DNA of 64,000 nucleotides from Alcaligenes endophyticus (GTDB taxonomy: Bacteria; Pseudomonadota; Gammaproteobacteria; Burkholderiales; Burkholderiaceae_B), in assembly GCF_026344035.1 (NCBI RefSeq), contig NZ_JAPKND010000003.1:342379-406378 (forward strand). The letters are read 5' to 3'. The notes under the pieces were generated by a model. That model had not been told where the DNA came from. It did not search any database and saw nothing but the letters and a program-made list of their open reading frames with translations. The position numbers and the translations under genes are program-made. Shown here one piece after another: positions 51,392 through 60,320 of this stretch (positions are counted from its first letter, which is position 1; each line of letters starts with the position of its first letter).

Positions 51392-53172
51392 CTTAGTGCT
51401 AAGGGGTGTCGCTGCTCTATGTGCATAGCGTTACCCGTCATTTTTTTCGCCTTAGCCTTTGCGGCACTTGCTAAGTCAGCCACCAACGAAGCCGTATATA
51501 AAGCAGGCTGATCAATCACTACTATGCCTAACGACACATGGATAAGCGTATGGAATACAGCCATTCCTTTTCTGTCTTCGGCTATATAGCCTCCCGCCAA
51601 AACATGTTCATCACGATACAAATGGCGTAAGACTTGCGGCACCGCATCTAATATTTGCTGACAGCGCTGACGCCAGTCTGGACTGCGGAAAATAATAATA
51701 AAATCATCGCCCCCCACATGACCAACAAAATCTTGATCCTCACACGCATGACGTTGCAACAGAGTGGCCACCACCTGCAAAACATCATCGCCTTTGCGAT
51801 AGCCGTATAAGTCGTTATAAGGTTTAAAATTGTCTAAATCAACGTAGCAAACCGCACACGCCGTACCTTGCCTTAACAAAAAATCCAGATGCTCGTTAAT
51901 AGGCACATTACCGGGTAGCTGCGTTAACGGATTGGCATAGCGCGCCGTATGCATTTGCAAACGCGTGATTTCTCGCATGAGTTCAGCGCTAGATCCCACC
52001 CCCGCATACACCCCTTGCTGAGTGATAATAAACCCATCAGACATATAGTGTTGCGGGCCTTGGGCAACGATCTCACCCAAATCCAACAAATTGGTAGCAA
52101 TATCGACAATCAGAGGCTGATCTTGGATAAATTTAGAGCACGGCTTATTACCGTAAAGCTCGCGGTGATAAAGACGTGCCCATTGGTCATATAACTGCGC
52201 GCGCCGCAGTATGCCTAAGGGTACCCCCGCCTTCAAGACCACCACCGATTGCAAAGATGCCTGACGCTGAAAAAGCTCATAGACCTGATTCGTGGGAACG
52301 GTGTGCTCTACAGCAGGCGCATCTTGCAATAACTGGGCTGCAGTCAAATTACGCTCTCGGGTCAATAAAGGCCGCCGCCAACGACTGGCCCTAGGCCAAT
52401 GCCCAAACAGAGGTTTAATTTCTGCGGCAATCTCTTTGTGGGGCTGATAAGCAGGACGAGCTAAGAAATAACCCTGCCCACAGCGTACCCCTATATGCTG
52501 CAACATCTGCAGCTCGGCAGCAGTTTCTATGCCCTCTGCCACCACAATAGAGTTGGCATGCTCAGCAATATCACAGATAGACCGCACGAGCTGCTGCTTG
52601 AGCACATCGGTATCAATACTAGAAACAAAATGCCTGTCTATTTTCACGTATTCGGGCTGTAGCTCAGACCACAAGCGCAAGCATGAGTACCCCTCGCCTA
52701 GGTCATCAATCGCAAACTCCAACCCGCTGCTACGCAACTGCGCAATCGCGCGGTTTAAATCATGATAGTTATCAGCGCGTTCGGTTTCGGTCAGTTCCAT
52801 CACAATACGTTGAGGATCTAAACCTGCTAGATGGGTGCAGTAATTCAAGCCGAAATTGGGAGTTTCAGTCAAATCGCTAAAAAGCATCAGCACGACATCA
52901 GGGCTAGAGTTCAAAAACAGCTTACCCTGCAAGCCTTGTTGCAAAAAACCCAGCACATGCAGGCGACAGCATAGTTCTTCTAGTTCTTTTAATCGGCCCA
53001 GTTCACGCGCGGTTTGAAATAAAGTGGCCGGCACGAAGTCATTGGATAGGTGAGGCACTCGAACCAAACCTTCGTAGCCCACGAACTCACCACTGCGCAA
53101 ATCAACAATAGGCTGAAATACCGAAGTAATCTTTTTTTCTTTGAGTATTTGATGAAAAATGTCATGCATCAC
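51376..53172 (-). CDS. EAL-CBS-GGDEF cyclic-di-GMP protein
   Basis: The 598-residue soluble protein has an N-terminal EAL domain (about 10-245) with GYEGLVR (E34), NSSP, MELTETE, FAIDDLGEGYS, YVKIDRHF, VVAEGIET and GQGYFLARP, so the catalytic residues of a c-di-GMP phosphodiesterase are largely kept. A CBS-like pair (about 275-400) and a GGDEF domain (about 420-590) follow, with the signature as GGDDF (about 485-489) and VDLDNFKPYNDLYGYRKGDDV. The acidic D in the fourth place may still allow cyclase activity. No membrane segments or receiver. It stands between rpe and the trp leader on the opposite strand, a place where gph would be expected. Confidence 0.93.
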   Translation of the reverse strand: MMHDIFHQILKEKKITSVFQPIVDLRSGEFVGYEGLVRVPHLSNDFVPATLFQTARELGRLKELEELCCRLHVLGFLQQGLQGKLFLNSSPDVVLMLFSDLTETPNFGLNYCTHLAGLDPQRIVMELTETERADNYHDLNRAIAQLRSSGLEFAIDDLGEGYSCLRLWSELQPEYVKIDRHFVSSIDTDVLKQQLVRSICDIAEHANSIVVAEGIETAAELQMLQHIGVRCGQGYFLARPAYQPHKEIAAEIKPLFGHWPRASRWRRPLLTRERNLTAAQLLQDAPAVEHTVPTNQVYELFQRQASLQSVVVLKAGVPLGILRRAQLYDQWARLYHRELYGNKPCSKFIQDQPLIVDIATNLLDLGEIVAQGPQHYMSDGFIITQQGVYAGVGSSAELMREITRLQMHTARYANPLTQLPGNVPINEHLDFLLRQGTACAVCYVDLDNFKPYNDLYGYRKGDDVLQVVATLLQRHACEDQDFVGHVGGDDFIIIFRSPDWRQRCQQILDAVPQVLRHLYRDEHVLAGGYIAEDRKGMAVFHTLIHVSLGIVVIDQPALYTASLVADLASAAKAKAKKMTGNAMHIEQRHPLALRQALE

Positions 53173-53693
53173 GCGTACGCCTCAGGACACGCACAATATG
53201 ATGGTGTTTTTATGTGGAGCATCAGAGCCTGATGCTCAAGGTGCTCACTACACCGCCTGACTGTTACTAAGCAAGACATAATAAACACTACTGCTGCATC
53301 CTAGGGAGAGTGGACTCTGTAAGCAGCAAGCGGCACTGAAGAAGCGTTAATTCATATAAAAAACTGCTCAGTTGCCGCATTGCCTACTCAACCGTCTAGA
53401 TCTTGCCTGGCTACACTGGCAGCCGTATTACAAGACAAGGCCTGAACATTCCTCCACTGCTACAATATATAGGCAATTGGCGTTTTTCGATAGCCTATAA
53501 ACTCCCTAATTCTCCCCTCTTTTCGCCTATTTGAAAGGCATTCTCTTCACTATCTTGCGTAAACCTTGGGTACTTTGCCTACGCTAAGGATATACAAAGC
53601 CACAAAAGCAGTGGTATAGTTCAAGAATACTTAACGTCGCTCTGTTCACAAAGCGCATTGGCCAAATTAACTTATTCAGTTTTACACCACAAC
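53173..53693. other. Non-coding gap upstream of the trp leader
   Basis: These 521 bases separate the EAL-CBS-GGDEF start from the trp leader peptide. No open frame looks genuine. They should contain the promoter of the minus-strand gene near 53175-53230 and the trp promoter near the right end. I saw no tandem repeats and no RNA gene. Confidence 0.5.
53612..53620 (+). promoter_or_regulatory. Candidate trp operon promoter (extended minus-10)
   Basis: TGGTATAGT is an extended minus-10 element (TGn plus TATAGT at 53615-53620). The minus-35 position has no clear hexamer, which extended minus-10 promoters tolerate. Transcription would begin about 53627, 65-70 bases before the leader peptide ATG. 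Confidence 0.45.
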
Positions 53694-53771
53694 ATGTTTA
53701 CTGCCCTTAATCACTATCCCACTTACGGCGCTTATTGGCGCTGGTGGCGTTCGTGTTCCGGGACTGTGTAA
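53694..53771 (+). CDS. trpL: trp operon leader peptide
   Basis: A 25-codon open frame encodes a peptide that begins MFTALNHYP and contains YWRWWRS: Trp codons 15, 17 and 18 (53736-53747). It ends at TAA 53769-53771, between the trp promoter and a Rho-independent terminator, exactly the organisation of trp attenuation. It is too short for normal gene calling. Ribosome stalling at the Trp codons should decide which downstream hairpin forms. Confidence 0.93.
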   Translation: MFTALNHYPTYGAYWRWWRSCSGTV

Positions 53772-53830
53772 ACCTGTCGTTGTATCTACCGCTTACTATC
53801 TAGCGGTCTTTATCAGGAAGTAGCCCGGAA
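53756..53830 (+). promoter_or_regulatory. trp antiterminator pairing
   Basis: TTCCGGG (53756-53762), just before the leader stop, is complementary over seven bases to CCCGGAA (53824-53830), which contains most of the terminator's left arm. With tryptophan, a ribosome that reaches the stop at 53769-53771 covers 53756-53762 and the terminator forms; when it stalls at codons 15-18 the segment is free and the antiterminator can form. A further small hairpin, ACCGCT/AGCGGT, lies between. Confidence 0.75.
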
Positions 53831-53855
53831 ACCGAAAGTGCCGGGCTATTTTTTT
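53821..53855 (+). terminator. trp attenuator terminator
   Basis: TAGCCCGG (53821-53828) pairs with CCGGGCTA (53841-53848) around a 12-base loop and is followed by seven Ts (53849-53855). It lies 42 bases before the trpE start and 50 bases after the leader-peptide stop. Confidence 0.93.
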
Positions 53856-53897
53856 ATTGTCCCGGCTTGTCGTACCCTCAGACTCACCGAGACTCTC

Positions 53898-55418
53898 ATG
53901 ACCGAAATAGAATTTAACGCGCTAAGTTCGCAAGGCTTCAACCGCATTCCCTTAATTGCTGAGACTTACGCAGACCTGGACACCCCGCTGTCCATTTATC
54001 TGAAACTTGCTCACAACGGACCCGAAGGCGGACGTTACTCTTGTTTGCTGGAGTCCGTGGTCGGTGGCGAGCAATTCGGACGTTACTCATTTATTGGCCT
54101 ACCCGCCAAAACCATCCTACGTAGCCAAGATCAGCTCACTGAAGTCGTGCATCAAGGCGAAGTCATAGAATCCCACCAAGGCGACCCCTTAAGCTTTATC
54201 GAGTCATACATGGCGCGTTACAAAGTAGCCTTGCGCCCCGGCATGCCCCGCTTTGCTGGTGGCTTGGCAGGATACTTCGGCTACGACGTGGTCCGTCATA
54301 TCGAGCCTAGCTTAGGCGCAGCCCCAAAGCCTTATCCCGACGGCCAAGAAGGTGGTGTGCCCGACATCATGCTGCTGCATGTGGATGAGCTGGTCATCGT
54401 CGACAACTTGGCCGGTCGCACCTACCTGTTGGTGTATGCCGACCCAACCAAACCCGAGGCCTACACCCAAGCCAAGCGTCGACTCAAAGAGTTGCGCGAA
54501 AAGCTACGCGCTCCGGTGGTCATCCCTTACGCTTACGCCAGCGTACAAACCGAGATTCAGCGCGACTTTGACAAGCAAGACTACCTAGAAGCAGTGCTCA
54601 AAGCCAAAGAGTACATTGCGGCGGGCGATCTGATGCAAGTGCAAGTGGGCCAAGTGATTAGCAAACCCTTTCGCGACTCACCCTTATCGCTCTATCGCGC
54701 ACTGCGTTCGCTCAACCCTTCGCCCTACATGTACTACTGGAATTTCGACGATATCAAAGTGGTAGGCTCATCCCCCGAAATTCTAGTCCGCCAAGAAGAG
54801 CAAAGCGTTGAAGGCGAGCCGCAGCAAATCGTCACGATTCGTCCTCTAGCCGGTACACGTAAACGTGGTGCCACACCCGAGGAAGACGCAGCGTTGGCCG
54901 CCGAGTTGCAGGCCGACCCCAAAGAGCGCGCCGAACACCTGATGCTCATCGACTTGGCACGCAACGACATCGGCCGCATCGCCAAAACAAGCACAGTCCA
55001 AGTCACTGACACCATGAGCGTAGAGCGTTACTCCCACGTTCAGCACCTTGTCTCTAATGTATGCGGCGAACTCCAAGAGGGGCTCACCAATATGGACGTA
55101 CTGCGCGCCAGCTTTCCTGCCGGCACACTCACCGGCGCCCCAAAGGTACGGGCCATGGAATTGATTGATGAGCTTGAGCCGGTGCGCCGCGGTATTTACG
55201 GAGGGGCGGCCGGCTACATCAGTTACAGCGGTGAAATGGATCTGGCCATCGCCATTCGTACAGGCGTGGTCAAAGACGGCATGCTTTATGTACAAGCAGC
55301 CGCGGGTGTTGTCGCCGACTCAGACCCTGAAATGGAATGGCAAGAAACCGAAGCCAAAGCACGCGCCGTACTGCGTGCTGCCGAACAGGTACAAGCGGGT
55401 TTGGATGAGCCCATTTAA
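53898..55418 (+). CDS. trpE: Anthranilate synthase component I
   Basis: TrpE makes anthranilate from chorismate with ammonia supplied by TrpG. From ATG 53898 it has 506 residues; an in-frame start at 53838 lies inside the attenuator and is rejected. Motifs: N-terminal LESVVGGEQFGRYSFIG (Trp feedback region), MQVQVGQVISKPF, VGSSPEILVR, IRPLAGTRKRG, ERAEHLMLIDLARNDIGR, GTLTGAPKVRAMELIDELE. Transcription is set by the attenuator upstream. TrpG is encoded after 105 bases. Confidence 0.97.
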   Translation: MTEIEFNALSSQGFNRIPLIAETYADLDTPLSIYLKLAHNGPEGGRYSCLLESVVGGEQFGRYSFIGLPAKTILRSQDQLTEVVHQGEVIESHQGDPLSFIESYMARYKVALRPGMPRFAGGLAGYFGYDVVRHIEPSLGAAPKPYPDGQEGGVPDIMLLHVDELVIVDNLAGRTYLLVYADPTKPEAYTQAKRRLKELREKLRAPVVIPYAYASVQTEIQRDFDKQDYLEAVLKAKEYIAAGDLMQVQVGQVISKPFRDSPLSLYRALRSLNPSPYMYYWNFDDIKVVGSSPEILVRQEEQSVEGEPQQIVTIRPLAGTRKRGATPEEDAALAAELQADPKERAEHLMLIDLARNDIGRIAKTSTVQVTDTMSVERYSHVQHLVSNVCGELQEGLTNMDVLRASFPAGTLTGAPKVRAMELIDELEPVRRGIYGGAAGYISYSGEMDLAIAIRTGVVKDGMLYVQAAAGVVADSDPEMEWQETEAKARAVLRAAEQVQAGLDEPI

Positions 55419-55523
55419 ATCAACGCTTAACCGGTAGCCTAGCCGGCCTATCACAGCCGGCCTAGCTAACAACAGTTTCTTCGACCTTCACGTCAAACGT
55501 CGCCTTTCCCTTTCGAGGTAGCC

Positions 55524-56111
55524 ATGCATAAAGTATTCATGCTCGATAATTACGACTCTTTCACCTACAACCTGGTTCAGTATTTTGGAGAATTGGGCAC
55601 TGAAGTCATTGTTCGTCGTAATGACCAAGTCAGTATTGCTGAGATTGAAGCGCTTAATCCCACTCATATTTGTATCTCTCCTGGGCCTAAGTCCCCTTCC
55701 GAAGCGGGCTTGTCGCTCGACGTGATACAGCATTTTGCAGGTAAAAAACCTATACTGGGCGTGTGTCTAGGCCATCAGGCTATCGGACAGGCATTTGGCG
55801 GCCGCATTATCCGTGCGCAGCAAATTATGCACGGTAAAGTGTCCCCTATTACCCACAGCGGTACCGATCTATTTAGCGCCTTACCCAGCCCGTTCCAAGT
55901 AACCCGTTATCACTCATTAGCTATCGAGCGTGCGAGCTTGCCCGAGTGTTTAACCATTACTGCCGAAACAGCCGATGGAGAGATTATGGGCATTCGTCAT
56001 AAAACCTTACCCATTTATGGCGTACAGTTTCATCCTGAGTCCATCCTTAGCGAGCATGGCCATGCCTTGCTGAAAAACTTTCTTGAACTACCCTTGGCGG
56101 TACACGCATGA
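55524..56111 (+). CDS. trpG: Anthranilate synthase component II (glutamine amidotransferase)
   Basis: The 195-residue class I amidotransferase has the nucleophile [10 protein letters not shown] (Cys81), [14 protein letters not shown] at the N terminus, [12 protein letters not shown] and [11 protein letters not shown] with the catalytic His and Glu. It gives ammonia to TrpE and may also serve aminodeoxychorismate synthase. GAGGT lies upstream of the ATG. It overlaps trpD by four bases. Confidence 0.97.
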   Translation: MHKVFMLDNYDSFTYNLVQYFGELGTEVIVRRNDQVSIAEIEALNPTHICISPGPKSPSEAGLSLDVIQHFAGKKPILGVCLGHQAIGQAFGGRIIRAQQIMHGKVSPITHSGTDLFSALPSPFQVTRYHSLAIERASLPECLTITAETADGEIMGIRHKTLPIYGVQFHPESILSEHGHALLKNFLELPLAVHA

Positions 56112-57142
56112 CTACTATCACCCCCACGGAAGCATTAGTCCGCTGTATTGAACACCGCGAGATATTTCATGACGAAATGCTCCACCTGATGCGCATGCTA
56201 ATGCGGGGCGAAATGTCACCCCAAATCGCCAGCGCCCTCCTAATGGGCCTACGAGTAAAAAAAGAAAGCGTAGGCGAAATCACTGCGGCAGCACAAGTGA
56301 TGCGTGAGTTTGCGACTCCCGTCGTCACGCCCTACCCTGATCAGTTACTGGATATGTGCGGCACCGGCGGTGACGGCTCCAACACCTTCAACATTTCCAC
56401 CGCTGCTATGTTTGTCGTGGCGGCCACAGGCGCCAAAGTCGCCAAACATGGCAACCGCAGTGCCTCTTCCTCGTCAGGCAGTGCCGATGTCCTAGAAACC
56501 CTAGGGGTGCGGCTCGACCTTACACCCGAGGAAGTCTCCCAAAGCATCGAAGATACCGACATAGGCTTCATGTTTGCGCCTGCTCACCATGGGGCGATGG
56601 CCAATGTGGCCGCAGTACGTAAAGAGCTAGGGGTACGCACGCTATTTAATATTTTGGGCCCACTCACCAACCCTGCCAATGCGGCCAACCAGCTCATGGG
56701 GGTTTTCCACGAAGACCTCGTCGGCATACAAGTGCGCGTGATGCAACGTTTAGGCGCCAAACATGTACTGATTGTGCACGGCAAAGACGGCATGGACGAA
56801 GCCTCATTAGGGGCCTCTACCCTAGTGGGCGAGCTCAAAGACGGACACGTCAAAGAATACCTGATTCACCCTGAAGACTACGGTCTGAATATGGCATCGA
56901 ATCGCTGCATCCGTGTCAACAGCAGCCAAGAGTCGGCTGACATGATACTGGCAGCCTTGAACAATCAGCCCGGCACCGCTCGCGATATCGTTGGTCTTAA
57001 CGCGGGCCTAGCCATCTATGCCGCCAACCGTACGGCCACCATCGAAGAAGGGCTAACCCTTGCATTCGAAACACTGGCTAACGGCGCCGCTCGTGACAAG
57101 CTGGAGCAATTCAGCGCTTATACCCGGAAGTTAAAAGCATGA
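56108..57142 (+). CDS. trpD: Anthranilate phosphoribosyltransferase
   Basis: The 344-residue enzyme joins anthranilate and PRPP. Motifs are [16 protein letters not shown] (in part CGTGGDG), [44 protein letters not shown] and VHGKDGMDE. It starts in the trpG stop and ends in the trpC start, each overlapping by four bases. Confidence 0.97.
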   Translation: MTTITPTEALVRCIEHREIFHDEMLHLMRMLMRGEMSPQIASALLMGLRVKKESVGEITAAAQVMREFATPVVTPYPDQLLDMCGTGGDGSNTFNISTAAMFVVAATGAKVAKHGNRSASSSSGSADVLETLGVRLDLTPEEVSQSIEDTDIGFMFAPAHHGAMANVAAVRKELGVRTLFNILGPLTNPANAANQLMGVFHEDLVGIQVRVMQRLGAKHVLIVHGKDGMDEASLGASTLVGELKDGHVKEYLIHPEDYGLNMASNRCIRVNSSQESADMILAALNNQPGTARDIVGLNAGLAIYAANRTATIEEGLTLAFETLANGAARDKLEQFSAYTRKLKA

Positions 57143-57933
57143 ACGATATACTCGCGCAAATCTTGGAGACAAAAAAATCCGAAGTCAATGCTGCTCGCCA
57201 ACTTCGTAGCCAGTCCGACCTGCTACGAGAGGCCAAAAACCGCCAAGACCTACGCGGTTTCAGCCAAGCCATTGAAGAGAAAATTGCTCAAGGCAAACCC
57301 GCCATTATTGCCGAAGTGAAAAAGGCATCACCGTCTAAAGGCATCATACGCCCCAGCTTTGAGCCTGCCAGCATAGCCAGTAGCTACGCGGCGCACGGTG
57401 CAGCCTGTTTATCGGTACTTACCGACGTACAATACTTTCAGGGCTCATCCGACCACTTGCGTCAAGCTCGTGCTGCATGTTCCTTGCCCGTACTACGCAA
57501 AGATTTCATTATTGATCCCTACCAAATCATTCAAGCGCGGGCGCTGGGGGCAGACTGTATTTTACTGATTGTCGCCGCCCTGGAACCCACGCAAATGCAA
57601 GAGCTAGAAGCAGTGGCCATCGAGCTAGGTATGGACGTGCTGGTAGAAGTACACGATCACAGCGAACTAGAAGCTGCCCTGCAACTTCATACTCGTCTGC
57701 TAGGTATTAACAACCGTAATCTGCGCACGTTCGAAACCAGCATTCAAAACACCCTAGACCTGCTGCAATATATCCCGGCCGATAAGCGCGTGGTCACAGA
57801 AAGCGGTATTTTGACTCCTGCCGATGTTCAAACTATGCGCGACCATCACGTCAACGCCTTTCTCGTAGGTGAAGCCTTCATGCGACAAGAAGACCCCGGT
57901 GTCGCGCTGCAAGACATGTTTTTTGCTTCCTAA
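57139..57933 (+). CDS. trpC: Indole-3-glycerol phosphate synthase
   Basis: The 264-residue TIM barrel closes the indole ring. It shows [75 protein letters not shown] and [10 protein letters not shown]. It is a single-function TrpC without TrpF. trpF, trpB and trpA are not in the window and, as usual in this order, should be elsewhere. Confidence 0.97.
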   Translation: MNDILAQILETKKSEVNAARQLRSQSDLLREAKNRQDLRGFSQAIEEKIAQGKPAIIAEVKKASPSKGIIRPSFEPASIASSYAAHGAACLSVLTDVQYFQGSSDHLRQARAACSLPVLRKDFIIDPYQIIQARALGADCILLIVAALEPTQMQELEAVAIELGMDVLVEVHDHSELEAALQLHTRLLGINNRNLRTFETSIQNTLDLLQYIPADKRVVTESGILTPADVQTMRDHHVNAFLVGEAFMRQEDPGVALQDMFFAS

Positions 57934-57936
57934 GCC

Positions 57937-58386
57937 ATGGGCCTCGCACCTTGCTCCTTGTGCCACCCCGCTCAAACGCTTTGGGCGGGCAGTCAGTTTT
58001 ACGTACTCGCGGTCGACAACAGCCCGTTCCCGGGCTATACACGCGTAGTATGGCAAGCGCACCACGCCGAAATGAGCGATTTATCTCGCCTTCAGCGCCA
58101 TGCGCTGATGGATGCAGTCCACATGGTGGAAACCACTCAACGCGAGCTGCTGCACACCGATAAAATCAATCTGGCACAATTTGGCAATCAAGTGCCGCAT
58201 CTACATTGGCATATTATTCCGCGCTGGAAAGACGACCCCTACTTTCCCGATTCCGCGTGGTCCCCGCCGCCCGAACGCAGCCTTGTGCAACAAAACGCCT
58301 GGCTCAGTCATGAGCACACGTTACAGCAAACGCTGCACGCCTACTGGTCAACCCTGCAGTCTAGGCTAGAAGCCGCCTTTGCCTAA
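57937..58386 (+). CDS. HIT-family protein
   Basis: The 149-residue protein has the histidine-triad motif PHLHWHIIPR (HxHxH), an N-terminal CSLCHP and a WYxxD-type YVLAVDNSPFPGYTRVVW. HIT proteins are nucleotide hydrolases or transferases; this one is of the short bacterial type often next to trp genes in Burkholderiales. It starts three bases after trpC and is probably the last gene of the trp transcript. Substrate unknown. Confidence 0.9.
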   Translation: MGLAPCSLCHPAQTLWAGSQFYVLAVDNSPFPGYTRVVWQAHHAEMSDLSRLQRHALMDAVHMVETTQRELLHTDKINLAQFGNQVPHLHWHIIPRWKDDPYFPDSAWSPPPERSLVQQNAWLSHEHTLQQTLHAYWSTLQSRLEAAFA

Positions 58387-58437
58387 CCCTAACCAGCGCT
58401 AGCCCTACTCTATCTATAGGGTAGGGTGACACGGTGT

Positions 58438-58451
58438 TTAATCTAGATCAA
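58438..58451. promoter_or_regulatory. FNR/ANR-type box upstream of nrdD
   Basis: TTAATCTAGATCAA matches the FNR consensus TTGAT-N4-ATCAA in nine of ten defined positions. It lies 99 bases before the nrdD ATG, suitable for activation of a promoter near 58480. It fits the anaerobic role of the genes downstream. Confidence 0.75.
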
Positions 58452-58484
58452 AGCCGGCCCTTATTCTGCTCCCCCTCCCAGCAA

Positions 58485-58531
58485 ACACAATATATAGTGG
58501 TCAACAGAAATTTAAACACTATATATAGGGT
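58485..58531. promoter_or_regulatory. Pair of NrdR boxes upstream of nrdD
   Basis: ACACAATATATAGTGG (58485-58500) and ACACTATATATAGGGT (58516-58531) each match the NrdR consensus acaCwATATATwGtgt with about one or two mismatches and start 31 bases apart, three helical turns, the normal spacing. The second ends five bases before the nrdD ATG. NrdR represses ribonucleotide reductase genes in response to ATP/dATP. Confidence 0.88.
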
Positions 58532-58536
58532 TTTCT

Positions 58537-60285
58537 ATGGCCAGTTCCACGTCTGCCGTGCCTACCACACGGCTTGCCCCCAAGCTTGATGTCATACGCT
58601 CCATCACTGAATATCTGCAACAAGAAGATTGGCGCGTCAACGCCAATGCCAACCAAGGCTACTCCTTAGGCGGCTTAATTCTCAATACCTCAGGAAAAAT
58701 GATCGCCAATTACTGGCTCAGTCATCTTTACCCCGAAGCCATAGGACAAGCTCACCGCAATGGTGATTTCCATATTCATGACCTAGATATGCTGGCTGGG
58801 TACTGCGCTGGCTGGTCACTACGCACCCTTTTGCATGAAGGCTTTAACGGCGTACCGGGCCGCATCGAGGCCGCGCCCCCTAAGCATATGTCTAGCGCGG
58901 TAGGTCAAATCGTCAATTTCTTAGGAACGCTACAAAATGAATGGGCTGGTGCCCAGGCATTTAGCTCTTTCGACACCTATATGGCCCCTTTTGTGCGCCA
59001 TGACCAAATGAGCTATGCCCAAGTGCATCAATGCATGCAAGAACTAGTCTATAACCTAAATGTGCCTTCCCGCTGGGGCACCCAAACCCCGTTCACCAAC
59101 CTAACCTTCGACTGGACCTGCCCTGATGACCTGCGTGCGCAAGTGCCTGTTATAGCGGGTCAGGAAATGCCCTTCAGCTACGGCGAGCTGCAAGCTGAAA
59201 TGGACATGATTAACCAAGCCTACATCGAGGTCATGATGCAAGGCGATGCACTGGGGCGCGTCTTCACCTTCCCCATTCCCACCTATAACATTACCCCCGA
59301 TTTCGATTGGCACAGCCCCAATAGCCAACGCCTGTTCGAAATGACAGCCAAGTACGGCCTGCCTTACTTCCAAAACTTCATCAACTCCGAGCTTAAACCC
59401 AATATGATCCGCTCGATGTGTTGTCGTTTGCAACTGGATCTGCGCGAATTACTAAAACGCGGCAATGGCCTATTTGGTTCCGCCGAACAAACGGGCTCGT
59501 TAGGGGTAGTCACCATCAATTGCGCCCGTCTGGGCTACCTGTATGCCCAAGATGAAACGACGCTATATGCACGCCTAGACGAACTGCTGGATCTGGGCCG
59601 CGACAGCCTGGAAATCAAGCGCACCGTCATCCAGCAACATATGGATGACGGCTTATTTCCCTATAGCAAACGTTACCTAGGCACGCTACGCAATCATTTC
59701 TCTACCTTAGGCGTTAACGGTATAAACGAAATGATCCGCAACTTTAGCCATGATGAGCACGACATCACTACGCCATGGGGGCACGCTTTTGCTTTACGTC
59801 TACTGGATCACATACGGGCAAAAATGGTCCAATACCAAGAATCCACCGGCCATATGTACAACCTAGAGGCCACGCCGGCAGAAGGTACCACCTATCGCTT
59901 TGCCAAAGAGGATCGCACCCGTTGGCCCCACATTCTACAAGCCGGTACCGCCGCTAACCCTTACTACACCAACTCGTCGCAATTGCCCGTGGCTTACACC
60001 GACGACCCGTTTGAAGCCCTAGAAAAACAAGACTCCTTACAGCGTAAATATACCGGCGGCACGGTACTACACCTGTACATGAACGAAGCCGTCTCAAGTG
60101 CCCAGGCTTGCCAACGCCTTGTTCAGCGTGCCCTTGAACGCTTTTCCCTGCCCTACCTTACCATCACCCCCACTTTCTCTATTTGTCCCCAGCACGGATA
60201 CCTATCGGGTAAGCATCACTTTTGCCCCAAATGTGATGCGCAATTGCTGGCCAAAAAACGTCAGCAGCTTCCCCAGTCTGCCTAA
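58537..60285 (+). CDS. nrdD: Class III anaerobic ribonucleotide reductase, main part without glycyl-radical tail
   Basis: The 582-residue protein has the NrdD barrel: GYSLGGLILNTSGKM, GDFHIHDLDMLAGYCAGW, WAGAQAFSSFDTYMAPF, NLNVPSRWGTQTPFTN, MIRSMCCRLQLDLREL with catalytic-type cysteines, and GSLGVVTINCARLGYL. It lacks an N-terminal ATP cone (E. coli NrdD is 712 residues). It also stops at CPQHGYLSGKHHFCPKC, in the zinc-finger region, before the glycyl-radical loop that ends normal NrdDs. The stop is TAA and the missing loop is encoded 36 bases on in another frame with its own start. A split enzyme, not a simple mutation, is the better reading. Confidence 0.93.
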   Translation: MASSTSAVPTTRLAPKLDVIRSITEYLQQEDWRVNANANQGYSLGGLILNTSGKMIANYWLSHLYPEAIGQAHRNGDFHIHDLDMLAGYCAGWSLRTLLHEGFNGVPGRIEAAPPKHMSSAVGQIVNFLGTLQNEWAGAQAFSSFDTYMAPFVRHDQMSYAQVHQCMQELVYNLNVPSRWGTQTPFTNLTFDWTCPDDLRAQVPVIAGQEMPFSYGELQAEMDMINQAYIEVMMQGDALGRVFTFPIPTYNITPDFDWHSPNSQRLFEMTAKYGLPYFQNFINSELKPNMIRSMCCRLQLDLRELLKRGNGLFGSAEQTGSLGVVTINCARLGYLYAQDETTLYARLDELLDLGRDSLEIKRTVIQQHMDDGLFPYSKRYLGTLRNHFSTLGVNGINEMIRNFSHDEHDITTPWGHAFALRLLDHIRAKMVQYQESTGHMYNLEATPAEGTTYRFAKEDRTRWPHILQAGTAANPYYTNSSQLPVAYTDDPFEALEKQDSLQRKYTGGTVLHLYMNEAVSSAQACQRLVQRALERFSLPYLTITPTFSICPQHGYLSGKHHFCPKCDAQLLAKKRQQLPQSA

Positions 60286-60298
60286 GTCATACTTAGGC
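60280..60298 (+). repeat. Hairpin across the nrdD stop codon
   Basis: GCCTAAGT (60280-60287), loop CAT, ACTTAGGC (60291-60298): a perfect eight-base-pair stem that includes the TAA of nrdD. The Shine-Dalgarno region and ATG of the small glycyl-radical gene begin just after it. No T-run, so it may tune mRNA stability or translation between the two parts. Confidence 0.65.
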
Positions 60299-60320
60299 CC
60301 CCTAATATAGGAGTCATCTC

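Noticed and set aside
54846..55295. 149-codon minus-strand open frame
   Set aside because: Antisense of trpE with no recognisable motif.
55419..55523. Terminator or repeat element between trpE and trpG
   Set aside because: Two GCCGGC palindromic units are present, but the stem is short, bulged and without a T-run.
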